Shown piece by piece: positions 49,601 through 61,885 of a stretch of 64,000 nt of DNA. The stretch comes from Parascedosporium putredinis (lineage: Eukaryota > Ascomycota > Sordariomycetes > Microascales > Microascaceae). Location: assembly GCA_949357655.1 (NCBI GenBank), contig CASHTG010000004.1, positions 558,001-622,000 of the forward strand. Reading direction: 5' to 3'. How positions within the stretch are numbered: position 1 is the first letter of the stretch; every line of letters begins with the position of its first letter. The translations under genes were made by a program, and so were the position numbers. The notes beneath the pieces are model-generated. The model made no database searches and was not told where the DNA came from. It was given only the letters and a program-made list of their open reading frames with translations.

Positions 49601-51651
49601 CAAATTACGATCAATAGGCTCGGAGACAAGTGAGAGCACCTTGCTACTGTTGAATCAGACACTTCAAGATACCCAAGAAGGCAGGGTCCATCACAATCAA
49701 CTCTATTGAGGACTGGAAACACCATCCCCTATCGTTGCTATTTACAGGCAGGGGCCATGTTAGACACCGCGTCTTTTACTCTCCCGCGGAACATGACGCT
49801 ACATGCGAACCTGACGATATGCAAATTAATTACAGATATCCGTGAGTAGAAAATGCCCGATACTGGTGTGTGTGTGCTGGTCATATAGGCAGAATCGCGC
49901 CCACCGCCATAGGCAACGCACCCCCAACACACCATCAGGTTTCTCGCAGGTGGTGCATCCGTCAAGTCAAGAAGGAGCCTCTGCATCTCGCTCCTAGTCC
50001 GAAAGACACCCCCTCCCTCTCTACCTCTGCGATTTCTACTCTCCTTTCTTTTCCATTTGCCGTTGGAAATGGCCACCATCTTGCCCCCAATTTTCGGAGA
50101 GTGGATACAGTGGCCCTGTTGCACCTTACGAGTAGTACGGGTGGCTCTCTTCTCTGAAGCTATTACCCATTATCTCGCGCGGGAGGACGACTTTTGCGGG
50201 TGCAAATATCTGGCAGTAACAAAACTGGGAACCGCCCGCTTCAGCCGCTCCTTACGAGTGCATCGAGCTGTCCAAGCTTGCATCATTTGGTGTTGATAAA
50301 TCGACCTAGGGTCGGGAATACCCACCAGGCACAGATATTCCATGAAGCAGAAATTGGGGGTTAGTGGCCCGCTTCTGAGGCGCGGTAGCAACAAGAGAGA
50401 CAATATCCAATGTCCTCGGCCGATACTTGCTTGGGGGCTTGGTGAGAGCGAGCAAGACCGGCAGTCAAGGTCAAGCGATCAACAGTTTTAGAAACTCGAT
50501 TCATATCCAGCCACTCTCCGTCTTATGGAAGAAGGTCCCCTGCTCCGGGCCGTTCATCACGTCTTTTCCAGGAATTGTGCGGTACAATGGATGTGCCCCT
50601 GTTCTCCTTTGTCTGTTTCTCCCTTGTCTTCTCTTGTTCTTTTTTCTTTTCTTTTTCTTTTTAATCCTTTTCACTCACTCTAAACTATCTCCGGGCGACT
50701 CGGAAGCCATCGCCGAGTTGTGCAGGACGGACTCGGCTGGTCCGTCGCATCAGCGATACATCCCTTCCTTGACGGAAAACCTAGCAAGGGGCTACGCTGG
50801 GTGCAGCCTTTGTCACTGTTGGTCACCTCGTGGCAGATGCATCAAGGAGTGTGGTAACTGTTACCCACTCGACGTCGGTGCAGTAAAACTCAACACTCTA
50901 AATTGCTATATTCCAGCTGGCTGGATTCGCAATCCCTGTCGGTTACCCTGTCACATCTGCTGTTTCTTCACTCAACGTCTTGATGACTTGGCACTCATCG
51001 CCATTTTTGGGGAGCGAACTAAGCTTCCCGCCTCAGCCTAGGCAGTCTTCTTGGTTCCTGGTAACCGTCTGGACACAGGCTGAATACAGGGGCAATATTG
51101 TCCCGCCGCGACCCAATATGGCTCTTTTGACCTACTTCCAGCCCATCACCTAGTGTCAAGACAGTTCAACCTGCGATAAACATGGATCGCGCATCCCACT
51201 TGCCTAGCAGAAGAGTGCACGTCTGTCCATATTGATGATGCTATTCCTGGCTATACTAGCTATATTGCACAATATCCAAGAGTATTTTGCTCAAGCGTCT
51301 TTACTTTTCCCGGTCTAACCTCATTATCAGCACCGAGGATAGCTCACGCCCCTCCTTCTTCTGTGTTTGGCGATGTTTTCCGTAGACCGCCTTGAGGCGA
51401 TATTGAACCCGACTTGTTCTTTCCATTATAATAATGAGCCATCAGCCCAACCAGTCCTCGACTTCTTTCTCTTCGTCAAGACTTGTTTCGTTTCTCTTTT
51501 CGAAGGTTGTCCCGGTCATTCACTAAGAGGCTTTAATCATCCACCCTTTGCTCCTCTTCAGACACTCGTTTCTCCTTCTTTGTACTCTCCTTTTCAATTT
51601 CCTCTATTATTCTAATACGACCGAGATCGAGACGCACGCACACCAGTCACA
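40642..51651. other. Gene-poor region, 11 kb
   Basis: Many open frames of 60-200 codons lie on all strands, overlap each other and show no domains. The longest, 50427-51041 plus, contains a low-complexity Leu/Phe stretch translated from a T/C-rich tract and looks spurious. Base composition is more even than in the GC-rich coding parts of the window but not as AT-rich as heavily RIP-mutated DNA. Pyrimidine-rich DNA at about 51450-51640 is the promoter and leader of the next gene. Confidence 0.4.
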
Positions 51652-53781
51652 ATGGCGGCTACTCTAAGGTCCTTTGCGGTGCTCTTCGCACTCATGGCTG
51701 TCCGTGTCATGGCTGACTGCGTCAGCTACGGCATTGACTATGCCAACGGTGGTCAATACTACATCGACGCCAGCTCCGTTCAGTACTTCAGCTTCGTCTC
51801 TGTTTTCCAGGGTATGAGACCCTTTTATCTTCCCCTTCCATCATCCATATGGCTCCCATGCCCAGAGAGTTTGGAGCGCTGACAGGTCTTATTTTGCTCA
51901 GGCTGCACGTCGGAGGCGGTTAACCCCGTCCTCCAAGACCCCAACGGAAACAACTACTCTTGCTCAACCATCACCACTCAGCCCGAGGGCCAGCAGTTGA
52001 CTTCCACCTGGTAAGAACCCAAACCGTGTGCACCCGATTGCGTTCGGGGGCGGGCGAAAAACACAAGAGTTCAAGAAGTCGGCGAGCCATTTAGGGAAAG
52101 CGCTAACATGGTAATCTGCGCACAGCGGCATCCCTTACTCCTCCATGAGCTCCGGTGTCTGGAAGATCATCATCTCTGGCGAGCAGGTCAATGTTCAGCG
52201 AACCATCACCCTCACTGTTGGCCTTCCCGAGACCGAGACCGTTACTGTAAGTTGATGACAACGCCGCGGCAACCATCAGGTGATGGACTCAACGCCTTGT
52301 TCCTAGAAACTAACATGGAGCGTTCCCCTCTCAAGGCCACTCCCACCATTGTGCTCGGCATTACCAGCACTCCCAAGGCTGTCACTGTCAAGACCACTAG
52401 CGTTGTGTACAACACCCTCATCCTCCAGCCCCTCTCGTCACCGCCCCTGCGGCGCTGGCCAGACCCAGACCGTCACCAACCGAAACCAGGGAACCGTCGT
52501 CGTCGAGGAGACCATCACCCGCACCCAGACCGACGGACAGATTACCAGCCGCTACCAGACTACCGAGACCACTCTCGCTAGCTGCCACTACCCCACCAGT
52601 ATGTCGAGCTCGCCTCATCCTGCTTTAGCAGCCCTTTGATCAATGTAACTAACGTTATGTCCCTTTAACAGAGAAGCGAAGTCTCAAGGAGCGCGAGGAG
52701 GCCGCCGTCGCTGCACAGACTGTCACCTACACCCAGACCACCTACACTGTCACTCAGACCGTTGTCACCACTGTTCCTCCCCAGACGACTACCGAGCTTG
52801 CGCTCGTCACCAGCACCACCACCAGGTATGTAAACTCCTGCTGACTGTCAATGCGAGAATGAACTATGCTAACGTGTGTAAAAAGCCAACCTCCTCCTTC
52901 CACCGTCTGCAACGGTGGCGGCCAGCAGGTTACCGTCACCGTCAACCCCGGTGGCCCTGGCGTCACCCAGACCAACCTTGTCTACACGACCGTCCATGCT
53001 TCCGGCACTGTCTGGGTTGGGTACGTATTTGTCTTTTTTCTCTTCTCTCATTTCCCCCTCTTCTTTTCTTCCCTGCATTTCGCAAGCCAGGCATCACAAT
53101 CGCGGCGTGGTGGTTGCGTTGTACCCCGAGCGGCGGTGATCAACCGGGAGGGAGGCCTGTGCTGGTAGAGGCCCACTTCGGCGCCGTGCCGTGTTCCTGG
53201 CGGAAATGCTACACAGCCAGCCACCCATCGCCTCCTGCATCATGCACTTGAATGGTTCGCGTACGGGCGATTTCCCTCCCTCCCCGCTTGGCCCCCTTCA
53301 CAGATTCCCGTCCCACGTCCCAATCCAACCACAAACTCTTTCCGCTTTTTGCCTACGCCCCACCGCTCGTCCGGGTCGGGTCGGGTACATCGCCATTGGC
53401 TCGGCCCTCCGTTTGTGTGTTTTTATCAGCACCGATGCCATCACGGTGATGCTTGAAACTCGGCTCCAAGGGAAATCCAAAAGTTTGGGTGCCCTGCTCT
53501 CCACCCGTCCCTCCCTCTTGCCTTTTAATCTATATCCCGTTCAACACTTTTCGTATTTGCCTCCGCCCCTTTTTCCTGAGGAAAATTCTTTTCCTTGGCC
53601 CCAAGCCAAACCATGTCTACAACACTCGACTCCTTCATGCTACCGTCTTAGAGAATACATCTCATCAATTTCGCACTGGTACTAACTCCTCCTTCTCTAC
53701 AGCGAGACTGCCTACACCACTATCAGCAACGCTGCCAGCGCCACTGCCTGCTGGAGGGCTGGTGGCTGGTACGGCGCTTAA
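51652..53781 (+). CDS. Secreted Thr/Ser/Val-rich fungal protein, function unknown
   Basis: Seven exons: 51652-51811, 51902-52010, 52126-52246, 52336-52598, 52672-52825, 52886-53020 and 53703-53781. Signal peptide MAATLRSFAVLFALMAVRVMA, then a globular N-terminal part beginning DCVSYGIDYANGGQYYIDAS with paired cysteines (FQGCTSEA, YSCSTITT, TCGIPYSS). The middle and C-terminal parts are Thr/Val/Gln-rich β-strand-like repeats (TVTYTQTTYTVTQTVVTTVP), typical of fungal cell-wall or extracellular matrix proteins, with further cysteines in ETTLASCHYP, PSTVCNGGG and ATACWRAGG. No GPI signal is evident at the C-terminus (GGWYGA). Two breaks in C4 runs at 52429-52432 and 52444-52447 need one base each, giving exactly 341 codons. 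The last intron (53021-53702, 682 bases) is far longer than the others. The family name is unknown to me. Confidence 0.75.
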
Positions 53782-55190
53782 GCGGAAGCAGCCTGCTGCT
53801 TACCCCTTGTCATTTCTCCTGGAAGCACTTTTTTCCTTGTCCTGTTTACATCTCATGCGGGAGCGTCGCACCTGGTTTACAAACTTCTTTTCTTGATTTG
53901 TGATTTGCACCAGAAAGAAGAAGGTGCGAAAACAGAAAAAAATTACAAATCCTCGGGATCTCGGGGAGCCCCATGTAGGAGGAACAGGTTTGCGCGGTTC
54001 GGGGCCCGGCTTGTATGAAGAAGAAAAGAATGAGAAACCGACAAACGACTGCCTTACCTGGTCCCCTTTGCGAAAACAAACACACTCACACAATAGCATG
54101 TTTCTTATACTCGGGATGCCTAAGGGAAATCGGACTGGGGTCAACGGAATAGTAATATGAAGGGTCTGGCTGGAAAGCCGTCTGTGGTGCGAGGAGTCAA
54201 GGAGGCATGTCCCCGTTCAAACCCAGGGTTGATAATGGAGGCGAACCAAAGCACCATTGCAAAATCTATGGGAGGACCTGAAAAGAGTCCTTTCCCTGAC
54301 ACAAACACATTTCCCTCCTCTTCTCTTCTTTTCTTTTTCTTCCATATTTTTATCTTATCGTCTGTCTTTAAACGATTTCTCTATAACTTTATTTATTTAG
54401 TATATTTTCTCTTACCTCCCTACTATCTCCCCCTTTCTGCAGCATCTCACCTCAGCTTTGCTCCGTGTTCGTGACATGTGCCGCCACTGGAATGCCGGCA
54501 GTACGGTAGGGACGGGGAAGAAAAAGAAAAGCTGAAAGGTGAAAAGATGGAGAACTCCGCCGTGGGGTGTATCGAGGAGGTGGGCTAGAGACATACGGCT
54601 AGACTCAGCCGTACACGCAGGATAACAGAAGGAAGACATGACATATTATGGATTATATTTAAGAAGTTTTTGTGTGTACATGTAACGGTATATCTTGCCA
54701 TGATCCAGGCCGCCATATTCGTAAGTCCCCCAATATACAAACAAGAAACGCAAAGGCGTATGAAGAAGAAATAGGATGAAGATGGGGAGAAATAAGTAAA
54801 AAGGAAAAGGAATAACGCCAGGATACGCCACAGAGGGCAAAAATATAGCGCCCCAAGGTCTCCGAGGAAATGAGCACAGAGGTCGACTAGAACAAGAGAC
54901 GAGGAGACGTGTCTGCCATCGTCGTGTTCTCTTCCACGCACCGAATTGGCCCCTCGGCCCTATCATCCGATAATACTATTTTGTGTATCGGATTCCTCTC
55001 GCCCTCGGAAATTTGGTGCCAGGAACGGGAATAAAAAAGAATAAAAAATAAAAACAGAGTGAGCGTGAGCAAAGGAGACAAGAAGCGAGGTAAACTTTCA
55101 TCGAGGCAAAAGCCTCGTCTACTTTAGTTCCTTCTCCAAGAGCAAGAGGTTGACTAGACAAAGTCCCTCGTCGACTGCTCCGGCCCCAAG
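53782..55190. other. Convergent intergenic region, no gene seen
   Basis: Contains the 3' flanks of the secreted-protein gene and of the DOMON/b561 gene. A T-rich tract lies at 54310-54430. Open frames are short and of biased composition. Confidence 0.5.
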
Positions 55191-57115
55191 TCATTGTTCC
55201 TCGCGCGCGTGGCATGGACGTCCATGAGGCCAATCTGCGCGGGGAGGGGAGTACTCCTGGCGGCTGAGGTCGGTGGCGCCGCCGCCGCCGCCGCCGCGCT
55301 TAGCGGTGGAGTCGACGGTAGAGTCGCGGTAGGGGACGGCGTCGTCGTCGAGGCCGCTGGAGCGCCAGGGTTCGCGGTTGAAGCCGCCGCTGGCGCCGGC
55401 GCCGGAGGCGGAGGACTTGGGGAAGGCGAAGCCGGAGCCGGCGGAGGAGCGGCGGAGGATGCGGGAGCGGAGGCCCTGGTGGAAGGTGAAGAGGCAGCTG
55501 ACGGCGGTGAGGAGGATGATGATGCCGGCGAGGATGAGGTTGTACATGCTGACGAGGGCGAATTGGAAACCGCTGTGGAGAAGAAAGGGGGCGCGTTAGC
55601 TGCAAGAACGGAAGGAGGAGGGGAGGGGAAGAGACGTACAGGAATGCGTTGATGGAGCCGAGGAAGATGACGATGCGGCCGACCCAGACGTGAACTGGGG
55701 TGAGCTTGCCGGTGCCTTCGCGCCTCCTGTAACGGATGTGGTGCATCACGCCGACAACGCTGTGTAGGAAACAAGAAGTGTTAGCTAACGGGAGGAAGAC
55801 AGTATGGGGATTATCACGGATCTGGGGCCGGGATAAGGCGAGAACTTACAATTGCCCGATGAGGCCGGCGATCACAAGGTAGCCGATGACCTGATGCGAA
55901 GAAACAAACTTGCGCGACTAGGAGAGACGGTCAGCAGGTGTAAAAGGAGGGAGAGCAAAAAAAAAAAAAAAAAAGAATACACGAAAGACGTACTCGTTGG
56001 TAGTGGAAGCTGGTGAGGATACCCAAAGCGAAGCCGACAAGCGCGCCAAGCAGGGAGATGAACTGGTTGACGGCATGCCACTTGGGCGAGTTACCGATGC
56101 GGAGGATGAAGACGCCGAGGGGCAGCAGGACGACGAAGACGAGGATCATGAAGACGGCGTGCATGGTGGACTTGGGGTCCCAGCGGCCGTTGCGCTGCAT
56201 GTGGGGCTCGGTGCCCTGGTTGGAGGAGCCGTCCGAGACCTCGGGGGCGTCGCCGGCGCCGCGGGTGCGGCCGAGGGCGATCTTGAAGGAGCCGTAGCGG
56301 GAGTGGTAGCGGAGGGGCGCGGCGGGGTCGTTGGAGCGAAAGGTCTCCTTGGGGCCGAGGGCGAAGATGGCCTTTTGGTTGTCGTCGGAGACGTCGATGT
56401 AGCCGCCGGGCCAGGAGCGGCAGCCGGAGAGGCAGTGGGCGGAGACGACGAAGTGGTTGTCGGTGACGCCGGTGCCGGGGAGGGTGCGGTACTCGAAGTT
56501 GGGGTAGTAGGCGGGTTCGTAGTGGCCGCGGGCGTAGCGGGGGAGAAGGTGACGTTTGTGCCGTCTTCGTTGGCCTGGTTTGGTTGGGTGAGTTAGCCTC
56601 TGTTACTTTTGGTTCATCTTTTGCCGGCACAATCTTGCAGTTCATACGGGCATGGAAACGCGAAAACGCCGGTAAAAAGACAAAAGGAAGGGAGGGGAGC
56701 GTACGTAGACCATGAGGACGAGAGCGCCGTCCATGTCCTCGGATCCTAGGCCAATGGCGCCCCACGCGTATTCCTTGGGGAATCGGATTGTGAAGAAGAA
56801 GTCGTCATCCTTGATATCGGGGACGGTGAAGCCAAATGCCATGGACTTGTCTTCGGTGACGAAAGTGGATTGGCCGTCCGTATCGGCGAGAACGGGGTTC
56901 GATAGAAGACCTGGTGATGGGCATTCTAGTTAGCATTGCTTGGGAGATCCGGAGGACTAATCGCAGCGCTTCCGAGGGGCGAGCAAAGAAAGAGCTTGAG
57001 TTGGGTATCGAACTCGTGGGTGACTGTTTCCCTTCGCCTTGTTCGTTTTCTTACCTCCAGCCAGCAGGAGGGCGCCCGCCGCGACGGAGCCTATCCGGCT
57101 CAACCCGGCCCACAT
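55191..57115 (-). CDS. DOMON (CDH-type cytochrome) and cytochrome b561 membrane protein
   Basis: Six exons on the minus strand: 57115-57055, 56910-56705, 56574-55994, 55917-55850, 55759-55640 and 55572-55191. Signal peptide MWAGLSRIGSVAAGALLLAG, then a DOMON domain (AFGFTVPDIKDDDFFFTIRF, WGAIGLGSEDMDGALVLMVY, a Cys pair in HCLSGCRSWPGG). The cytochrome b561 part has membrane helices with histidines expected to ligate two hemes: MHAVFMILVF, HQVIGYLVIA, GVMHHIRY and HVWVGRIVIF. It should carry electrons across the plasma membrane, probably as an extracellular-facing iron or copper reductase. A Gly/Ser-rich tail with six glycines in a row follows. One break in the G5 run at 56539-56543 needs one base; the gene is then exactly 473 codons. 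A different frame would end at 55154 (NNDLGPEQSTRDFV), so the last 30 residues are less certain. Confidence 0.92.
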
Positions 57116-58819
57116 GTTATCTACGTTGTTGTGTTTGAAATCGAGGTTCGGAGGGTCCGTGGAGGCCCTAGGAAGGGAGGAAGATGGGTGGGTGACCTAA
57201 TGGCCTCGACTATTCGGGGATATGCTTCGTCGAGGTCGGTGGGAGGCTTCGAGAGGAGGTGAGCCTTCACTTAATGATCGCGCGTACCCGGTACGTTGGA
57301 GAAGGAACCAAAGTCTACGGTCGGACACGGGGCGGATTGAGAATGAATGGACGACGCTTAGGGAGAGGCTTCGGCAAGAGAAGAAGAAAAAACACTAGAG
57401 AAGGGTGTATCCAAGGATAAGGGTAACCAGCGAGACGCCCCGTCTAGTTCGGAGGAGACGCACGTCGAGGTTGATTATTGCTGCTCCACAGTAGCCACAT
57501 GAAAGCGGAAACAGTCCGTATGGGCATTAACGTAAATGAATGAGGGAGAGTGACACGGGGTGAATAGTATTCACAAGCATAAAACAAAAAGAAAAGTAGT
57601 TATTACGGTGCTGGTGGTCTCCCAGCAAGACTGTCTCTCAACCCCTGATAAATGAACTTGCAGCAAAATAAATTAGAGAACCAAGGGGCAGCATGGCGCG
57701 TTAGTTGGTGGTGTGGGGAAGGTGCTCGTGTTCATGTCACCCGTCCGCGTAGCACACGCGAAAAGGTACAAAACGAGGAAATCGACGGCGCGACCTGCCA
57801 AGTCGAGACCCCCTTCTCCCCTTCTCCGCCGAGGGAAAGGGGAGAAGGGGGTTGATCTTGGTGCCACTGCCAGGAATGGCTCGTCGATCAATTGACTTGG
57901 ATCCATCGATGCCCTGATCTGATGTCTTGCCAATGGATTTTGTGCTCTTTTTCGCTTTCCCTGCTAGGCGGCGCAGCACCGTGAAGAGCCAGCCCATTTC
58001 TTGGCTTCTTGAAGGACCCCCTTTGCTGGACCAGCACTCGTAGTCTGCTAGCGCCAGGTCCAAATTGATCCATTAGATCGAACCTCACGAAGAACACCAA
58101 ATGCCATTGCTATGAGGACCAACTCGACATGACCCAAGGTGTCATCTCCTACGGCCTTATTGGCCCAAGCACAAAACGTTCAGTTCGAGAGCGTAATTGC
58201 TCCCGTGCCCTGCATGAAGCGAGAGGCAATGAGCACACTCTATAGATGAGACTCCATTGGCTCCTGCTTGGGGTCCGCATTGAACAAGAGGGAAAAAGAA
58301 AGAAAAGGGCATTATTTGGTACTAGCCAGAGAGGGTGGATGTCACTGTCTCATTTTCCCTTTCAAGCCAAATCCCTGGGAACTCGCCCCGTTCAGCGAAG
58401 TGGATTGCTTTACTTCGTATGTGATTGGTCGAGCTGAGACTTGTGCTCTGGAAAGTGTTGGACCTTGAAATTGTATTTCCTGCAAGCGCAGTCACTAGCT
58501 TGCAGCTGGCGAACCTCTCATTCTCGAGGCCAAGATCTCCAACTTGAAATCCAGCATATATAGAGGCGTCTAAGCCATCCGAGGGTTTGCTAAAGCTTCC
58601 AGAAGGAGACCAAAAACTTCCCTTGGCAGCACCCAAGATCTTGTAGACGCGTGCTCCAACTCTTAAACACATCTCGTTTCTTTGGTCAGTGGAAATGGTG
58701 TTGGTCCAGTTACGCCAAATCAATTACTCCCCGAAGTTCCCATATCTACAGGCTTCCTATCATTATCATACAGGTAAATAAAAGAAAGAAAACCATCCGA
58801 CGTTGCGGTTTGACAAGCC
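57116..58819. other. Intergenic region with promoter of the DOMON/b561 gene
   Basis: 1.7 kb between the start of the DOMON/b561 gene and the 3' end of the CorA-like gene (both minus strand). It holds a strong hairpin at 57809-57851 and no recognisable gene. Confidence 0.5.
57809..57851. repeat. Near-perfect inverted repeat (hairpin), polypurine/polypyrimidine
   Basis: The left arm CCCCCTTCTCCCCTTCTCC (57809-57827) pairs with GGAAAGGGGAGAAGGGGG (57834-57851) across a 6-base loop with about one mismatch. Such a GC-rich stem at DNA or RNA level is stable and is also an all-pyrimidine/all-purine mirror-like tract. Confidence 0.9.
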
Positions 58820-60607
58820 CTACGCCTCAAACATGTCCTCCCTTTTATCCGTCTTGTAACTCAACCCGACCGCCTTCCTCACCCTGCGCGAGACGTGGTG
58901 TATAGACCACCCCGCGCTCCCCGCCCGGTAGCCGTAATCGAGGACGTAGTACCCCAAGACGACCAAGACGATCAAGGGCGCCGAGGCCGCAAAGTAGACC
59001 CAAAAGAGCTCCTGGCCAGGCGCGTACGGCTCCGTCATGCTAAACACGGACGAGGTGTAGGCGAGCGGGATAAAGATGAGCCCGATGAGCGTGATGGCCT
59101 TGGTGCTCTTGGCTTCGCGAATCGTGCGCTGCTGCTCCTTGTACGAGAGCCGGTTGCCCGTGATGCCCGCCAAACCCGTGACCGCGGCGTTGAGGGACGC
59201 GGTGCGGTGCCGCAGCTCCCGTAACCGGCGTAGGAGAAACAGAAAATCCGCTTCGCAGTCGAGCCACGACGGGTCGGGTCGCGCCTCGGCCGGGTCCTTG
59301 CGGTAGGCCGGTGGCGGGTGGTAGGCGTGGAAGGGGAAGAGGACGAGCAGGACGAGGAGGACGCCTCGTCGGCGAGCGAGATGCCGAGCTGGATCATGAT
59401 GCCCTCGAGGTCTTCGAGGTATTCGCCCATGCGCCGCTCCCAAGCCTGCATGTCGCTCCATAGGGCTTCCACTTTGCGCATGGGCATCCGGGCAAGGTCC
59501 TGCTTGCGCGTGAGGCCGCGCTGCACGGCGATGAGGGCGGACCGCACGTGCTCGATCTGTACGAGGTAGTGCGAGGCTACGATCTTTGGACGAAGACGGC
59601 GACGCCTTCGGGTGAGACTGCGTGGCCCGGGAGCGTCTCGATGAGCCGGTGGTGCGTCTCGAGGTAAAAGGTTAGGTCGTCGTGGAGGCAGGTCCGCGGG
59701 GGCCTGAGAGCACGCGAAGTTGCTCTTCTTCGGGGACGAAGTCGATGTACCCGCCTTGGTAAGGGTAGGTCTTGACGTCGAAGGCGTCGGTGTAGTTTTC
59801 TCCTGCGTGTACGCGCCGGAGGGGCGGGTCGCAGATGACGAGGCCTAGCTATATGTTAGACTCTCTTTCTCTTTGGCAATGATGCATGTTTTTCCTAGAG
59901 AAAAGGATTTGGGGGATTCGGGTGTGCCTCTTACAGTCCCATCCACCACCTTCTCTCTGTCTAGACCAAACTCCACACTTACGAACCACCATACCCACAT
60001 CCAAAAACTGATCCTCGTCATCCAGAGAATCCCCCACTTGAGCTCCCTCGACACCCCAATATGCTTCCCCGTCACCCCGCACGCCCACCGAAAACTCCGC
60101 GGCGTCACGTCAAACGACACCACCTCGTGGTACCGCATCCGCAAGTGCGCCCGCCCGCCCCGCAGGCTCGACGGCAGCGGCACCCGTCGTTGGCGCCCCG
60201 CCCCGCGATGTCGTGCACCACCACGCGCTCCTGCTCCACGAACATGGCCGGGTGCAGCGAAAGTGCGCGCCCACCACCCCGACGAACCCCGGGCCCATCC
60301 CCTCGAGGATGTACACGGCTTTGCGCCCCGGTGGCGAGGAGCACGCCTCGGCGGACGAGAGGTGCGCCTGCAGCGCTTCGGGCGTCGTGTAGCAGGCGCG
60401 CGTCCGGAAGGTACCGTCGTCCGCGTGCGCTTCGAGGACGGAGACCCGCGCGTGCTCGTCGGTGAAGGGGACGTGCAGGTTGGTGGTTTTGGGGTCGCGC
60501 TGGCGGAGGCGGGGGTCGGAGGCGCAGAGGCGGGAGATGGTGTCTTGGTAGGAGCCGTTGGCGAGCCAGCTGCCGAGGTTTCCTGCGGGTTTGGAGGTGG
60601 AACTCAT
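58820..60607 (-). CDS. CorA-like (Mg2+/metal transporter superfamily) membrane protein
   Basis: Two exons, 60607-59983 and 59848-58820, with a GTAAGT donor and a TCTAAC branch site. The protein starts MSSTSKPAGNLGSWLANGSY. The N-terminal cytoplasmic-type domain includes VEQERVVVHDIAGRGAND and RMRYHEVVSFDVTPRSFRWA, then TFYLETHHRLIETLPGHAV. A helical stalk (LLRRLRELRHRTASLNAAVT) leads to two membrane helices, ITLIGLIFIPLAYTSSVFSM and ELFWVYFAASAPLIVLVVLG. This is the fold of fungal CorA-like proteins. The classic GMN motif between the helices is absent; SMTEPYAPG is found instead, so ion transport is unproven. Breaks: A3 at 60260-60262, C3 at 60183-60185, G5 at 59698-59702, T3 at 59585-59587 and one within 59310-59400. 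Five added bases give exactly 553 codons. Confidence 0.8.
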
Positions 60608-61885
60608 CTTGGCGAGCTCCTCTCCTTCTTTTCTTTCCTTTGGCTTTTGCGCGTGTGAAAAGGTGGAATTGCCAGTGATAAAGAGGGGTGTTGGCTTCCT
60701 ATATCTTGGGGCGGGATGGTCGTGTAAGTCCGCCAACGATAACCTCAAAGAATGCAATTGATACGGCAACAAAACGGGATTGACTGCTACGACTCCCCGG
60801 GGACGAGGAAACGAAACATGATGGACTCGACGAATTTATCTCGAAACGTGAATAAATCTTTCTTCGTTGAAAATTTTAACATTGAGTCAAGTGCTCCAAG
60901 ACAGCTGCTACGGGGTTTTATATATACAGTATCCCAACATGCGCCAGTGGGTATTAGCCGTCTTCAATCTCGAAATCGAGGCGAGCAAAGCGAGCGAGCA
61001 TGTTTGGGGTTGTAGGACTGTGGGAGCTCAAGGTGCGTCTGCAAGCGTGGTTGGCTGTGTGGCTGAGCTCCCCAGGAACAGCAACCACTGTCCAAGGCCG
61101 AATCAGGCCACCGAGGTGCTTCGTCCAACCACTCTGCTCGCCCGCACCCACGACCCCGCGTGCCAGTGCGATTCGAATTGCCACGAGGATAAGTCCTGCA
61201 GCTCGTAGAAAAATATCCCTCCATGTCGTCCCTGGGATTGTGCGCCCGTCATGCGTTCGAATTGCCGACCGACGGCGCCCTCCCCCAGCAGAAAGGGGCA
61301 GTGCACCATGGTCTAGCAATTGCTTCTATTTGTTCTTTGTTCGTTCCGAGGCGGGTAATTTAGGCGGGAGCCAACGTGCCTTTCCCCTAATTTGACCTCT
61401 TTTTTCTTCCCCGCCCACCCGCAGACACGCTCGGTGGGCAAGGAGGCAAGCGCAAGGGTTTGGCCGGGGCGTGACTTGGACGGGGACGAAAATATAGCGG
61501 AATCAACAGCCAGTGCTGAGCTAGATGGGGCGACCGAGCCAGACGTCACACCCACCCACCCCCTTGGCCGAGATCCTGCAGGGCGGTTTCCCCAGCGCTC
61601 TCTAAATCGTTCGCTACCGTGTTCCATGCTGTTCTCCTGTTCTAAAATGGGGTATCTGCGCGGTAAGAGAAAAGAGAAAGGTTGCTTGCAAAGGAAGAGG
61701 GCACACGGTGCTCACGCGACTCAAGGGTGAGCGCTCTGGACCATCCCCCTTCTTCTTCCTTCCCACCGCCACAAGTCGCGTGTGCTCGCTCTCATTCCGG
61801 CCGCATTTGATACGACCGTTGTGTAAAATGTGGTTAGTGTGAGGGAGGGGAGGGAATCAGGCACCAGGTAAGAGAGAGGGCAGCC
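60608..61885. other. Intergenic region, no gene seen
   Basis: Contains the promoter of the CorA-like gene and the 3' flank of cwf18. TTTATATATACAG occurs near 60916. A minus-strand frame at 60954-61319 has no recognisable domain and overlaps plus-strand frames. Confidence 0.5.

Noticed and set aside
50427..51041. 204-codon open frame on the plus strand in the 11-kb gene-poor block
   Set aside because: Its middle is a Leu/Phe run translated from a T/C tract, no domain is visible, and codon use does not resemble the real genes in the window.
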